From positions 1,488,001-1,552,000 of the forward strand of contig NZ_CP128400.1 in assembly GCF_030389965.1 (NCBI RefSeq): a DNA stretch of 64,000 nucleotides. The letters run 5' to 3'. Made by a program: the position numbers and the translations under genes. Positions 47,201 to 55,553 of the stretch are shown here, one piece after another. This DNA is from Candidatus Chlorohelix allophototropha. GTDB lineage: Bacteria; Chloroflexota; Chloroflexia; Chloroheliales; Chloroheliaceae. Within the stretch, counting starts at the first letter, position 1; each line of letters starts with the position of its first letter. The notes under the pieces are model-generated. The model searched no databases and was not told the DNA's origin. It saw only the letters and a list, made by a program, of their open reading frames with translations.

Positions 47201-47486
47201 TATATTCCTTACCTATTACGATAGTGATGGGCGCGTGGCATGGGTCGATGATCAATATGTAGAGAGCGCCGTTCGTCCGCAAAGAACCCAACCTTTCAGC
47301 ATCGTGCTTTCAAGACCAACCGAAACCTCAGTTGTACTTGATAAAGGCAACACCTATTCAAATATACTATCTAGCCAGTTCAACCTGTCGCCTCAGCAAA
47401 GTGATCGAATACCATTGCCTAAAGACTTTGGGTATTCTTCTGTCAGGGTAAATGTACATTATTATGCGGCGGGGGCAACAGAATGA
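44226..47486 (+). CDS. Large membrane protein: PTPS-related/GT-C-like with NTF2-like and FxLYD-type domains
   Basis: The product has 1086 residues. The N-terminal half (about 1-560) is multi-pass, with YDAYIHIFFADHYARAWFDHWE, RWYTGFTMTSYPPGSQQS and GCTAGHHVTTLFG, like the 6-pyruvoyl-tetrahydropterin-synthase-related membrane family and other GT-C proteins. Another membrane segment lies near 680 (SLVLLIIIIVGLGGTVFTAL). About 695-820 is an NTF2-like external domain (VVESYYDALDFRRFSEAYSYLDP; VLVKRSGKWYIVPDQ). Two FxLYD-like beta domains follow (VLQIMSARFVQGRTGYAVVGELMNT; VQDMKIEYGADGLAQLTGQLINYG). It overlaps the next gene by 4 bases (ATGA), so translation is coupled. A role in surface polymer assembly is inferred. 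Confidence 0.82.
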   Translation: MRSFLSRQNSSLLLALALAFVYHGGLLLTGTFKRTYDAYIHIFFADHYARAWFDHWEYRWYTGFTMTSYPPGSQQSIALISPVVGLLNGFIIVQLFAVLLVVLGVYRFSRIWVTEEAAGFAALLAVFSSSITETVHVFGQLPTMFSLGFLLNALPFVRYWLDTGKRRYLLMGWVVLAGCTAGHHVTTLFGAVFFVGPVLLAGIVDKFRQPLPDEPTAHPSQVAGRKIFPLVIRRLRRIVPVTFRAGIFGIGLVVVLLGVVLPYWLWSKDDPIVQISIPHASRDSFIQNTNAGLVFWLIPYGLTLLALPYIFYKGLNTRAWPLTLSLMMAVLLGTGGTTPLPKALLGGAYYILTLDRFTFWATILLLPLLGEFVVSITKRGLANYLRNQFGVLTWKIVLFVLVVFYLALSGITANFTQFRKFQPAAIDMQPIVTFLEKDQHSRWRYLPLGFGDQMAWLSAQTSATTVDGNYHSARRLPELTTTSIERLEGAKFRGIPGLTSLQQFLAVPEKYNLKFVLSNDQYYDPLLYFSGWHRLQRLENGIMVWEREDIPPLPEVLPRKEIPIYQRIMWGTIPMAAIFSAIFTLSLRLWGHRLLWLFEFIGLVKLTTKIRIPGMGLFPRFWRAIDRKLLRWSTVKETESDNGARWQFWSDWMMVVKNLKPAPPSKQVIRSLVLLIIIIVGLGGTVFTALRPAGPLQVVESYYDALDFRRFSEAYSYLDPTVRPSYDQYLLELSVTNGLVASYGKLDSVRTSLLSSEPERVVAQAKTVWLTSLDQYPTVQQHVLVKRSGKWYIVPDQVDLTIPPDQFFNKAQVNWYSQGRRRVTTQTTSFSDVLDRPVLQIMSARFVQGRTGYAVVGELMNTDVNPADVTLTAVLFDKDNKEVTEYNAQEGIVHKLLPKEITPFRVDFAGVSGQTLGISNPEDPPNIVPSATPNLKDQVTAFEVYAKAVVTGRDLLRDVGVQDMKIEYGADGLAQLTGQLINYGTQEATIPHIFLTYYDSDGRVAWVDDQYVESAVRPQRTQPFSIVLSRPTETSVVLDKGNTYSNILSSQFNLSPQQSDRIPLPKDFGYSSVRVNVHYYAAGATE

Positions 47487-48727
47487 GGCAACTCCGATAC
47501 TTGCTCTCCGGCTTAATACTCGCGCTGGTGTTAACCGCTTGTGGCGCGACACCCCCCCTCCCCTCATTCACAGGAGGGGAATTGACCATTTCTGCGCCTG
47601 AAAGCGCTGATGTCGGAACGCCTGTAAGCCTTACTGTCAAAGCTTCACAGGCTTCTGATGGTGTTAATGTTACTCTGATTGCATACGGTAGCGCCGGACC
47701 TCGTATTTATCGCGGCGCATTTAACAAGGGCGAAGCCTTCTTTACCTTGCCCCAAACTGATACGCAGCAATCTGGCTTAGTAACCTTGATTGCAAAAGCC
47801 GGGCAGGTGCAAACTGAAAAAAAGTTATTGCTAAAACCGGGAGCGCCGATTGAACCGCTCCAACCTTTAGTGGGTGCAAGAGCGGTAATCGCCGATACAC
47901 AACATTGGAGTATGGTCGTAATTATTCCATTTGACCGTTTCGGTAATCCCGTTGCAGAGGGTACTCCGGTAACAATGAGAGCTAAAAGACCGGACGATCG
48001 CCTTGTAGATCAAGAGTTTAAAGTCACCAATTTGCTCACTTGGTGGCGAATTTATAGCGGCACTAAGGCCGGGCGCACTATAATCTCGGCTACTACCAAT
48101 GGCGCATTTGGTTCTGAAGGTATTTTACTCGAAGAACCGGGTTTGCCCTTACCATTTAGTGTCAGTATCGAGCCACTGAATGTGGTAGCAGACGGTCACC
48201 AATTAGCCACTATAAGCACCTCTATACTCCGAGATCAATTTGCTAACAAGGTTGAAGATGGTACGTTGGTTACCTTTACAGTAGATTTACCTGATGGGGC
48301 GAGCCGGGTCATTCCAGCTTATACAATTGACGGAATAGCGCAAGCGCCTTTGCAAGCGCCACGACAACCCGGTCAAATTAAAATCAAAGGTTCGGTTTTA
48401 AGTATCGAAAGCTCGGTTTTGACCGTTAATTTACTGCCCGGACCTGCGGTAGGAATTTTCCCGGTGGTTGCTACTAGAGCCGATAGTGGGAAAGCTGTAA
48501 TTATTGAGGCCGGTCCAATATTAGGCATGCAAGAACAGTTTGTACCGGACGGCACTCCGGTGGTATTTACGGTAAGCGACAAAAGTGGGCAGAAACAAAC
48601 CTTTAATGCCTTTTCCAATCAAGGTCGTGCTAGTGTCGAAGTGAGAATAGCCGGAATGCGACAAGGAAATTATCTAGTTGAAGTGATGGTGGGTTCAGGT
48701 CAAGGCTTTACCAGTTTCAGCCTCTAG
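47483..48727 (+). CDS. Lipoprotein with repeated Ig-like domains
   Basis: The product has 414 residues. The lipobox LTAC at about residue 20 makes it a lipoprotein. After a short Pro-rich stretch come three or four Ig-like domains of the invasin/bacterial Ig type: LTISAPESADVGTPVSLTVKA, then VVIIPFDRFGNPVAEGTPVTMRAK, then VSIEPLNVVADGHQLATISTSILRDQFANKVEDGTLVTF, and a final GTPVVFTVSDKSGQ. It probably presents or binds something at the surface. It is the middle gene of the cassette, coupled by a 4-base overlap to the upstream membrane protein and ending 8 bases before the GH5-like gene. Ligand unknown. Confidence 0.85.
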   Translation: MRQLRYLLSGLILALVLTACGATPPLPSFTGGELTISAPESADVGTPVSLTVKASQASDGVNVTLIAYGSAGPRIYRGAFNKGEAFFTLPQTDTQQSGLVTLIAKAGQVQTEKKLLLKPGAPIEPLQPLVGARAVIADTQHWSMVVIIPFDRFGNPVAEGTPVTMRAKRPDDRLVDQEFKVTNLLTWWRIYSGTKAGRTIISATTNGAFGSEGILLEEPGLPLPFSVSIEPLNVVADGHQLATISTSILRDQFANKVEDGTLVTFTVDLPDGASRVIPAYTIDGIAQAPLQAPRQPGQIKIKGSVLSIESSVLTVNLLPGPAVGIFPVVATRADSGKAVIIEAGPILGMQEQFVPDGTPVVFTVSDKSGQKQTFNAFSNQGRASVEVRIAGMRQGNYLVEVMVGSGQGFTSFSL

Positions 48728-48735
48728 TCAAAAGT

Positions 48736-50517
48736 ATGTCAAAAGTATGGTTAAAAAGGGGAATATGGCTTGCTTTGATGCTGATCTCACTGGTTGGCAT
48801 ATTCCTGATTCTAAAGGGAGCCGGGGCTATTATTACTTATTTCCAAGAAGGGGCTGACCCCGGTTCTGCGCTTAATATTGTGCCAAACAAGCCCCCTGAT
48901 TACCAAACTAAAGTGGTATGGCTACCTGATGACCCCGATACGGGGCGGGTAATGGAGCCTTTTACACGCGACCAAATCGAGGCAGCCTATATCAGGGCGT
49001 GGCTTCAATGGAATTTGTCTCAAGAAAAAGGTTCAGCTTATGGGCTTAAGACTTATTTTACCGGACCAACGCTTGATGCTATAAGCAATGCGATACAGCA
49101 ATCGGTTTCAAATGGCTTTAAGATTACGCAAACTACCACTGAGCATCACCCACAGCTGCATTTCTATTCTGCCGATGGCTCGATTGTTTCCTTTACCGAA
49201 GAGGGTGCACGAGTCGAGCAGATTATTCGAGATAAAAGCGGACAGGTGATTTTAGCGGATGAACGTAACTCTCGTTACGATGTGGTAATGCTGCTTGAAG
49301 ATGGCAACTGGCGGATTCGGCATATGGTTCGCATTAATGAAACGAACCCAGCCGATAATAAGTTTGTTACTGTTCCAAAAACCGGCTTTGTGCGTGTGGA
49401 TGGTGCTACCCTCACCTTGGATGGACAACCATTTCAAGCTGCCGGGGTAAATTACTATCCACAAGCAACTCCCTGGGACAAGTTTTGGCTCTCCTACAAG
49501 CCAACTATTATTGATGAAGACTTAAAACGGGTGAAAGATTTAGGGCTTAATACCCTCCGTATTTTTGTACCTTTTACTCAGTTTGGTGGTACTACCCCAA
49601 CCGAAGCCTATCTTAAACTTCTGGATGATTTTCTCAAACGCGCCGATCAGCAAGGCTTAAAAGTTATTGTTACCCTTTTTGACTTCAGAACCGACTATAA
49701 CCCTTTGTTGTGGGCTGATGCAGACCGCCATTTGGAAACTATACTCACCCGCTTTAAAGATTATGCCTCTGTATTGGCGTGGGATTTGAAAAATGAACCT
49801 GATTTGGATTATAAAACGGGTGGGCGCGAAACGGTGGATTTATGGTTACGTCATGTTGCGATTACAGCGCGAGAGTTTGACCCGAACCATTTAATTACTA
49901 TCGGCTGGTCAACTTCGAGCGTCGCTGCTACCGCCTCAAATCTGGTTGATTTTGTATCTTTCCACTACTATACTCCTGCCGTGAACTTGCCCGCCGAGTA
50001 TAACCGCTTGAAAACGGCAACTGCCGATAAGGCGATAATGGTTACCGAATTTGGTTTGCCGACATGGAATACCTTCTTCCCTAACGGTCACTCCGAGCCG
50101 GAACAGGCTGAATACTATGCCGACATCATTAAGTTTCTACGCGCATCCGGTAGCGCTGGTTATATGGCATGGACGCTTTATGATTTTAGTTATATTCCCG
50201 GTTCGGTAGCGGGTGCCTTGCCGTGGCAAAATGGCCCACAAAAAGAGCTTGGAATATTGAAAGCAGATGGAAAGCCTAAACCTGCTGCCGCATTACTAGC
50301 GCCCGGTTCATCGCTCGATGTTACCCGTGTACCGAGTTGGGCGCAGTTTCTAAAGCCTTTCTGGTTAGGCTCTCTGGTAATGCTATTGCTGTTTATTTAT
50401 TTGGTATGGCGTTTTCGCTTGGTTGAGCGTTCGATTGGTATGTTTAAACGCTTTAGAATGGCGTTATTTAATGTACCGAGCCGCTTCCTGCGACTCTTTC
50501 GGCGCAAGCGGCGTTAA
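48736..50517 (+). CDS. Membrane-anchored GH5-like glycoside hydrolase with NTF2-like domain
   Basis: The product has 593 residues with a membrane helix near 10-32 and another near 545-565 (FWLGSLVMLLLFIYLVWRF). About 70-200 is an NTF2-like domain (YIRAWLQWNLSQEKGSAYGLKTYFTGPT; VMLLEDGNWRIRHMVRIN). About 210-520 is a GH5/clan A-like barrel: LDGQPFQAAGVNYYPQATPWDKFW, VKDLGLNTLRIFVPF, WDLKNEPDLDYKTG (predicted acid/base Glu), HYYTPA, and ITEFGLPTW-type IMVTEFGLPTW (predicted nucleophile Glu). It may trim or rearrange a glycan produced by the first gene product. The pairing of this domain with the NTF2-like region also seen in the first gene is notable. An intrinsic terminator follows. Confidence 0.87.
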   Translation: MSKVWLKRGIWLALMLISLVGIFLILKGAGAIITYFQEGADPGSALNIVPNKPPDYQTKVVWLPDDPDTGRVMEPFTRDQIEAAYIRAWLQWNLSQEKGSAYGLKTYFTGPTLDAISNAIQQSVSNGFKITQTTTEHHPQLHFYSADGSIVSFTEEGARVEQIIRDKSGQVILADERNSRYDVVMLLEDGNWRIRHMVRINETNPADNKFVTVPKTGFVRVDGATLTLDGQPFQAAGVNYYPQATPWDKFWLSYKPTIIDEDLKRVKDLGLNTLRIFVPFTQFGGTTPTEAYLKLLDDFLKRADQQGLKVIVTLFDFRTDYNPLLWADADRHLETILTRFKDYASVLAWDLKNEPDLDYKTGGRETVDLWLRHVAITAREFDPNHLITIGWSTSSVAATASNLVDFVSFHYYTPAVNLPAEYNRLKTATADKAIMVTEFGLPTWNTFFPNGHSEPEQAEYYADIIKFLRASGSAGYMAWTLYDFSYIPGSVAGALPWQNGPQKELGILKADGKPKPAAALLAPGSSLDVTRVPSWAQFLKPFWLGSLVMLLLFIYLVWRFRLVERSIGMFKRFRMALFNVPSRFLRLFRRKRR

Positions 50518-50546
50518 CTAAATACAACTTCTAAGTAGGAAAATAA

Positions 50547-50573
50547 AAACCCCGCTTAGCTGTAGCGGGGTTT
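50547..50573. terminator. Terminator of the envelope glycan cassette
   Basis: AAACCCCGCT and AGCGGGGTTT form a perfect 10-bp stem across TAGCTGT. It can work in both directions, serving the cassette and the convergent gene ending at 50613. Confidence 0.9.
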
Positions 50574-50612
50574 CGATCTTTGGTCAATAATTTTCAGCTG
50601 TTTTTAATCGGT

Positions 50613-51086
50613 TCAGGCACTATAGCTATAGTTTTTGCTGGTAAATACCGGACCCTTCAAACTTAAGAGGGCGAACCCGGATAGAACTACCAAGAGAACA
50701 CCTGAGCCTTGATCTACAAAGTTGGGATTACTGATATCAATATATGATACAAACCCGGCTTTGAAGATGTTGTTCATCAAATCAACGAAGTAAGGCGAAA
50801 ACATTAACCAAACTCCAACCGCAATCGTGGCATAAGCCGCAAACTTGCGAAGTTGCAGAGTTGATTCCTTAGCGGCGGTTGCCAGAGCAAACCCTACCAG
50901 TAAAACCACTAGCACGCCGCAAATTATATCACTAGTCTGTACAAAGGACAGATCGACTTTAACACCCTTGGCATTTTTGATGCCATCGTAGTTGAACAGA
51001 AAGGGGGCTGTGATCAGATACAAACCACCTATAATGCCCAACACTCCGTAAGTTAACTGGGTCTTGCCTAACCCACTACTTTTCAT
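50613..51086 (-). CDS. Four-helix membrane protein (SPW-repeat-like)
   Basis: The product has 157 residues and four membrane segments. Two related halves each carry a small motif: GGLYLITAPFLFNYDG in the first and VGVWLMFSPYFVDLMN in the second. This resembles SPW-repeat proteins, small paired-helix membrane proteins of unknown function. GGAGTTGAGTT precedes the ATG. It follows the DoxX-like gene by 70 bases on the same strand, suggesting a two-gene unit. Role not assigned. Confidence 0.7.
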   Translation of the reverse strand: MKSSGLGKTQLTYGVLGIIGGLYLITAPFLFNYDGIKNAKGVKVDLSFVQTSDIICGVLVVLLVGFALATAAKESTLQLRKFAAYATIAVGVWLMFSPYFVDLMNNIFKAGFVSYIDISNPNFVDQGSGVLLVVLSGFALLSLKGPVFTSKNYSYSA

Positions 51087-51156
51087 AACTCAACTCCTTC
51101 TTTATCATCGCTGGTTTGTGAAGTTCTTTTGCTTAGTGTAGAACTTCTACTTAATG

Positions 51157-51777
51157 CTAGGTTAGATTTGTTCCAGAAGAGGGTGTTTTGTAACCCTTTT
51201 TGCTTAAAGTGCCACGTGTCCAAGGAGTACCAATAGCAGGTAGTACGTAGCGATCTAGACCCCAGTAACCTGCATTCTTCCATGCCAGGATGACAAACAC
51301 AGTCGCGCCAAACATCAGCGGGTTGGTTGAACCAGAACCTGCCAACAAAAATGACATATTCATCAAAGTTCCAAAGAAAGCCGCGATGGCAGTTAAGCAG
51401 CCAAAGATCAAACCTAAACCTACTGCAATTTCACCGAAAACGATCAACCAAGCGAACCACTGATAAGCTTGAGAATCAATCATAGTATTCAAGAAATCGC
51501 GGAACCAAGTGTAGGTTATTTTCGGGCTACCCGTTTGCGGGATAGCAACTGCACCAGCCCAGAAGCCTTTCAGTGAAGCACCACCGTCGAGCCAACCTTT
51601 GCCGACTACACCATCGGTTATAAACTTGTGCATACCGGCAGTAAACCATTCCAAGCCAATCCAAATACGAAATGCCATCCAAAGGGGAGCAGACCGGGTG
51701 TCATTAAAGAGCCATTTGGCGATCGGTGGATCGCTTACCAATCCCCGACTGTTAACTGATGCGTCTTGCACGCTCAT
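51157..51777 (-). CDS. DoxX-family membrane protein
   Basis: The product has 206 residues. APLWMAFRIWIGLEWFTAGMHKF and later AWLIVFGEIAVGLGLIFGCLTAIAAFFGTLMNMSFLLAGSGSTNPLMF match DoxX/DoxD-type membrane proteins, with four helices. DoxD-like members are subunits of thiosulfate:quinone oxidoreductase; others have no known role. No DoxA-like partner or sulfur enzyme is adjacent, so the specific function is open. AACAGGAGGTTTTAG precedes the ATG, a strong site. A cluster of GTAAATATT repeats lies about 90 bases upstream. Confidence 0.87.
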   Translation of the reverse strand: MSVQDASVNSRGLVSDPPIAKWLFNDTRSAPLWMAFRIWIGLEWFTAGMHKFITDGVVGKGWLDGGASLKGFWAGAVAIPQTGSPKITYTWFRDFLNTMIDSQAYQWFAWLIVFGEIAVGLGLIFGCLTAIAAFFGTLMNMSFLLAGSGSTNPLMFGATVFVILAWKNAGYWGLDRYVLPAIGTPWTRGTLSKKGYKTPSSGTNLT

Positions 51778-52217
51778 TCTAAAACCTCCTGTTATTAAGT
51801 ACCACTTCAGGGTGGAATTGATTGTGACTACCTGTACAATATTAAATTTTTAAAGTTAATGAACCAGTAAATATTGGTAAATATTAGGTAAATTGTACTA
51901 TAAGCTAATTGTATTATCTTAACGGAAACGATAGATTTTGCTTAATAGAAGATTAAATCTTAACGAAATACCCCTTTTCCCTATAAGATTGTGCATATTA
52001 TCACTAATATTGACCAATATATTTACCAATAGCATCATTTTGTTTTTAAACAGGCTAATTAAATTACAATGCGAATCCTTACTTTACCTATACAAATAGT
52101 AGATTTTGCATATAGGTGTATTAATTAGTTATTAGCATTTTTGTTTAAAAACAGATGTAATAATAAGGAAGAAGAATCAAAACAAGTGGGTTAAGTTAAT
52201 TAAATTTGAAATGGAGA
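51778..52217. promoter_or_regulatory. A+T-rich intergenic region with helical-phase GTAAATATT repeats
   Basis: GTAAATATTG (51867), GTAAATATTAG (51877) and GTAAATTG (51888) follow each other at 10-11-base periods. The copy TTGGTAAATAT at 51874-51884 recurs inverted as ATATTTACCAA at 52019-52029. The arrangement, one helical turn apart and upstream of the DoxX-like gene, suggests binding of a cooperative regulator. No gene is seen in the 440 bases. Confidence 0.45.
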
Positions 52218-52880
52218 CTAGCTCATTGGACGCGCATTAGGATCGCCTTCAGGGGCTTTATTGAAGCGTTCTTTCATAAATTGCTGGATTTTGTTTTGAT
52301 CCAGACTCTTCAACAGCATCCGATGTTGCCAAGAGACCAACGCAATACGCGCATCGTTTGGCAAGCCGGTTCTGGGAACTAACATGATTCCGGTAAAGCT
52401 ATCTGGAGGGTAGCGATTGGCATAAGAAGCTAACGAATTTACTGCATCGGTACAGCCGGTTGGGCAATCGTAGAAAATAATTACCCCACCATGCTCAAGG
52501 TTATGTACCAGCAATTCATCGGGCGGTGCGTCTTTGAATATTCCCCATTTTGACCAAGTAGGATAATGGTTTCCACTGGTTGGCGGGTTAGTTTGATATT
52601 GCACCTTAGTTCCGGCTGGAACGTGAGTTGCGCCCTCATTGGGAAATTCTTCTATCTTCGCTTCGTTGTCCGCCGCCACCGGAATTGGGGAAGTATTGGG
52701 GCTTGGCGGATTCCAAGGAGCGATAACTAGCAGCGCCAAAGCGGCAATTACAATCACAGCGATAGCAGCAGCCCAAACTATAGTCCTATTTTTGGGGGCA
52801 GAAGGCTTCTTTTTACTGCTGCGGTTAGCAGTAAAAGTTTTGCTTACAGTATTTCGGGTATTTCTGCTAGTATTACTCAT
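52218..52880 (-). CDS. DUF3105 family membrane-anchored protein
   Basis: I start at MSNTSRNTRNTVSK; the longer frame begins with a TTG and an unlikely Cys-containing leader. The product is about 220 residues. A Lys/Arg-rich cytosolic tail is followed by one membrane helix (VWAAAIAVIVIAALALLVIA) near 35-55 and an external DUF3105 domain. The latter has NEGATHVPAGTKVQYQTNPPTSGNHYP, LVHNLEHGGVIIFYDCPTGC and a final IQQFMKERFNKAPEG. HNLEHG is the conserved core, suggestive of metal or ligand binding. The family has no established function. Single gene, divergent from the GH63-like gene by about 100 bases. Confidence 0.88.
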   Translation of the reverse strand: MSNTSRNTRNTVSKTFTANRSSKKKPSAPKNRTIVWAAAIAVIVIAALALLVIAPWNPPSPNTSPIPVAADNEAKIEEFPNEGATHVPAGTKVQYQTNPPTSGNHYPTWSKWGIFKDAPPDELLVHNLEHGGVIIFYDCPTGCTDAVNSLASYANRYPPDSFTGIMLVPRTGLPNDARIALVSWQHRMLLKSLDQNKIQQFMKERFNKAPEGDPNARPMS

Positions 52881-52979
52881 ATGCCTGCAATTATATAAAC
52901 TTCCGCCGCAGGAAGTCAATTTACATTGATAGATAGTTATTTTGCAAGGTTACTAAATCTAAAAGTTATAGCCTTATAG

Positions 52980-55544
52980 ATGGGATTATGGTATTCTCTT
53001 AGAAATCAGGTGCAAGCTTTTACTAATACAGGAGAGGGAAAATTGAACGGACATCAGGCGCTAGGTTATCTTTCTCGCAACGATAAATGGTTTCTGGGTG
53101 GCGGTAAAATGGTCATCTGGGCGCCTGAATTTCCCTTGTGGCTGGATAAACCCGGTTATTGGGATCATGCTTGTTTTCTTGATTACCGAGTTGGTCCAAT
53201 TTTTACTCTGGCAATTCTGGATGAAAAGCGACGCGAAATAGAGCCAACTTTTGTTGAGCGATTCTGGCAACCTGATCACAGTAGTCATCTATATCGAGTC
53301 AAAAGCCGTGACTTGATAATTACCGAACGGCGCGCGTTGCTACCGTGGGATGTGTTAGTCAGTACCTTTGAATTTGCCAATTCGCTCAAGCAGGAACAAA
53401 ATTTTGACCTAGTATTATGGAGTGCTCAAGATAGCGAAGGTTCGGTGCGCGGCGGTAGCATCAGCGAGATAGAGAGCTTGCGCACCCGTAAAGAAGATGG
53501 ATCGATTGTCTGGCAACGTGGCGTACGTGATTCCCAGATTCCTACAAACGCTGCTGACCCTGAAGCAGGCGTTATGATGCGTTACAATGTGGCATTGGGT
53601 GGGAGCATTCGCGCCGAAAGTTACAGTGTAAAAGTAAGTGATCGCCAACCCAATTACCCGCGTTTCAAGTATTCTCCCTTCTATGAAAAGCTGTCAGAAT
53701 ACGGAAATCTAGGAAATGAAGAACCCTCTGTATGGATTCGCAACCCTAACGGACTAGTTTATCTTGGTTTGCACTACAAAATCAGCTTACCGCCCGGCGG
53801 GAAAGTTACTTTCAGCGCATATGCCAGCATAGCCGCTACCGAAGAAACCGCCCTGACTGGATTAAACCTCGCGCGTCGCTCCGATAGCCTTATGCGTGAC
53901 AAACAACCCGCTGCTGCTGCGCCCGTTCCCGACCCCTACAATCTTGGAGCTGCTGCAAATAATCTGGCAGAACCGCGCTATGCCGAACCGATACAAGGAC
54001 GCGCCGCCGAGCGAGAGCGCCGTCCTACCTTCCCTGCCAAAAAGCATTGGAGCGAGTATTTTGAAAATCTGCCGGATTTCACTTGCTCCGATCCCTATCT
54101 ACAGAAATATTACTGGTATCGCTACTACGGTTTGAAGCTTAATACCATTGTTGCAGGTTCGGACGAGCGTTTGGGTTTGCCTTACCCTTGTGTTTTCGAG
54201 GGGATTAATCTTGGCTGGTTCCGGCAGCATATAACCTATAGCGCACAATGCCATATGCTAGAAGCGCGTTGGATGCACGACCCGGCTCTGGCGCAAGGCT
54301 CATTGCTCAATTTTATTCAAAACCAGCAACCGGATGGCGCATTCCCCGGTGTAATTAAGAATATATATCGGGGTAATCGCGAACTAACCTCCAATGTAGC
54401 CTTCTATCATGCTAACTGGGGAATGGGCGTGCGCGAACTTTATCGAGTGCATCCCGACCGTACTTTTCTTGAGAAAGTGTTCCAGCCGCTTTCTCGCTAT
54501 GCCGAATATTTCGATAATGAGCGCGACAAAGAGCAAAGCGGTCTCTATGATGTAATTAACCATTGGGAGACCGGGCAAGAATTTATGAATCGTTATCAGC
54601 AGGTTGACCCGCAAAGCGATTCGGGGGGTAACTTGCGCTTGAAGGGATTGGATGCCACCGTTTACATTTACCAGTTGCAGGATACACTGGCTTGGATGGC
54701 AGATGAACTGGGGAATCCGTACGATGCGGAACGTTGGCGCATCGCCGCTGAAAAAACTCGGCGCAGTATTCTGAGTATGATGTGGGATTTAGGTCAAGAG
54801 TTTTTCTATGATGTTAATCCCAGTACGATGCATCGAATTACTGCTAAAGCAGCGGTTGGGTTTTATCCCTTTATGGCAGGCTTGGGGGGCAAAGAGCATC
54901 TTGGCGCGTTTTACAAGCACCTATTCAATGAAAAAGAATTCTGGACACCCTTCCCCGCCCCTTCAAGCAGTCGCGATGACGAATATTTCAGCCCTGATGG
55001 AGAATGGAAGGAACGTCGCTTGGTTTGCCCTTGGAACGGGCGCACTTGGCTAATGACTAACAGCCATGTGGCAGAGAGTTTGTGTCGCGCTTCGCAAGAG
55101 CTTGACCCCAATCTTCAGCCTAAAGCGGTAGAGTTCCTGAACAAATTTATCCGCATGCTCTTTCTTGATGGCGATGTGGAGCGTCCAAGTTCCTATGAGT
55201 ATTACAACCCTCTTACCGGACAAGCCCCTTTCTTTCGCGGAACTGAAGATTATATGCATAGTTGGATTGCCGACTTAATTATCAAATATGTAGCAGGCGT
55301 GCAACCGCAAGATAAAGGACGTGTCCTGATTCGCCCGTTACCTTTTAACCTAGACTACTTTACGCTTGATCGGATTAAAATTGCCGACCATTGGTTGAAA
55401 ATAACTTGGCGCAAAGAACCAAATATGCCCGAAAGCCCGCTACGAAAAGCAAGCGTATCTGCTCCGGTTGGGTTGGCGGTATGGGTAGATGGGGTGCTGG
55501 TAGAACAACGACCAGCTTTACAGCTAATTGAGGTTCAACTCTAG
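52980..55544 (+). CDS. GH63/MGH1-like glycoside hydrolase
   Basis: Up to 854 residues; the ATG at 52980 lacks a ribosome site, while a TTG at 53043 is preceded by AGGAGAGGGAAAA and is a good alternative start. The N-terminal 350 residues are beta-rich (ALGYLSRNDKWFLGGGKMVIWAPEFPLW; LHYKISLPPGGKVTF). The C-terminal part is an (alpha/alpha)6 barrel: EGINLGWFRQHITYSAQCHMLEARWM, HANWGMGVREL, DVINHWETGQEFMNRY, CPWNGRTWLMTNSHVAESL and SYEYYNPLTG. This resembles glucosidase/mannosylglycerate-hydrolase type enzymes. No signal peptide, so probably cytosolic. Substrate could be a compatible solute or an alpha-glucan; not decidable. The next gene begins 9 bases later. Confidence 0.85.
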   Translation: MGLWYSLRNQVQAFTNTGEGKLNGHQALGYLSRNDKWFLGGGKMVIWAPEFPLWLDKPGYWDHACFLDYRVGPIFTLAILDEKRREIEPTFVERFWQPDHSSHLYRVKSRDLIITERRALLPWDVLVSTFEFANSLKQEQNFDLVLWSAQDSEGSVRGGSISEIESLRTRKEDGSIVWQRGVRDSQIPTNAADPEAGVMMRYNVALGGSIRAESYSVKVSDRQPNYPRFKYSPFYEKLSEYGNLGNEEPSVWIRNPNGLVYLGLHYKISLPPGGKVTFSAYASIAATEETALTGLNLARRSDSLMRDKQPAAAAPVPDPYNLGAAANNLAEPRYAEPIQGRAAERERRPTFPAKKHWSEYFENLPDFTCSDPYLQKYYWYRYYGLKLNTIVAGSDERLGLPYPCVFEGINLGWFRQHITYSAQCHMLEARWMHDPALAQGSLLNFIQNQQPDGAFPGVIKNIYRGNRELTSNVAFYHANWGMGVRELYRVHPDRTFLEKVFQPLSRYAEYFDNERDKEQSGLYDVINHWETGQEFMNRYQQVDPQSDSGGNLRLKGLDATVYIYQLQDTLAWMADELGNPYDAERWRIAAEKTRRSILSMMWDLGQEFFYDVNPSTMHRITAKAAVGFYPFMAGLGGKEHLGAFYKHLFNEKEFWTPFPAPSSSRDDEYFSPDGEWKERRLVCPWNGRTWLMTNSHVAESLCRASQELDPNLQPKAVEFLNKFIRMLFLDGDVERPSSYEYYNPLTGQAPFFRGTEDYMHSWIADLIIKYVAGVQPQDKGRVLIRPLPFNLDYFTLDRIKIADHWLKITWRKEPNMPESPLRKASVSAPVGLAVWVDGVLVEQRPALQLIEVQL

Positions 55545-55553
55545 GGAGTATGC

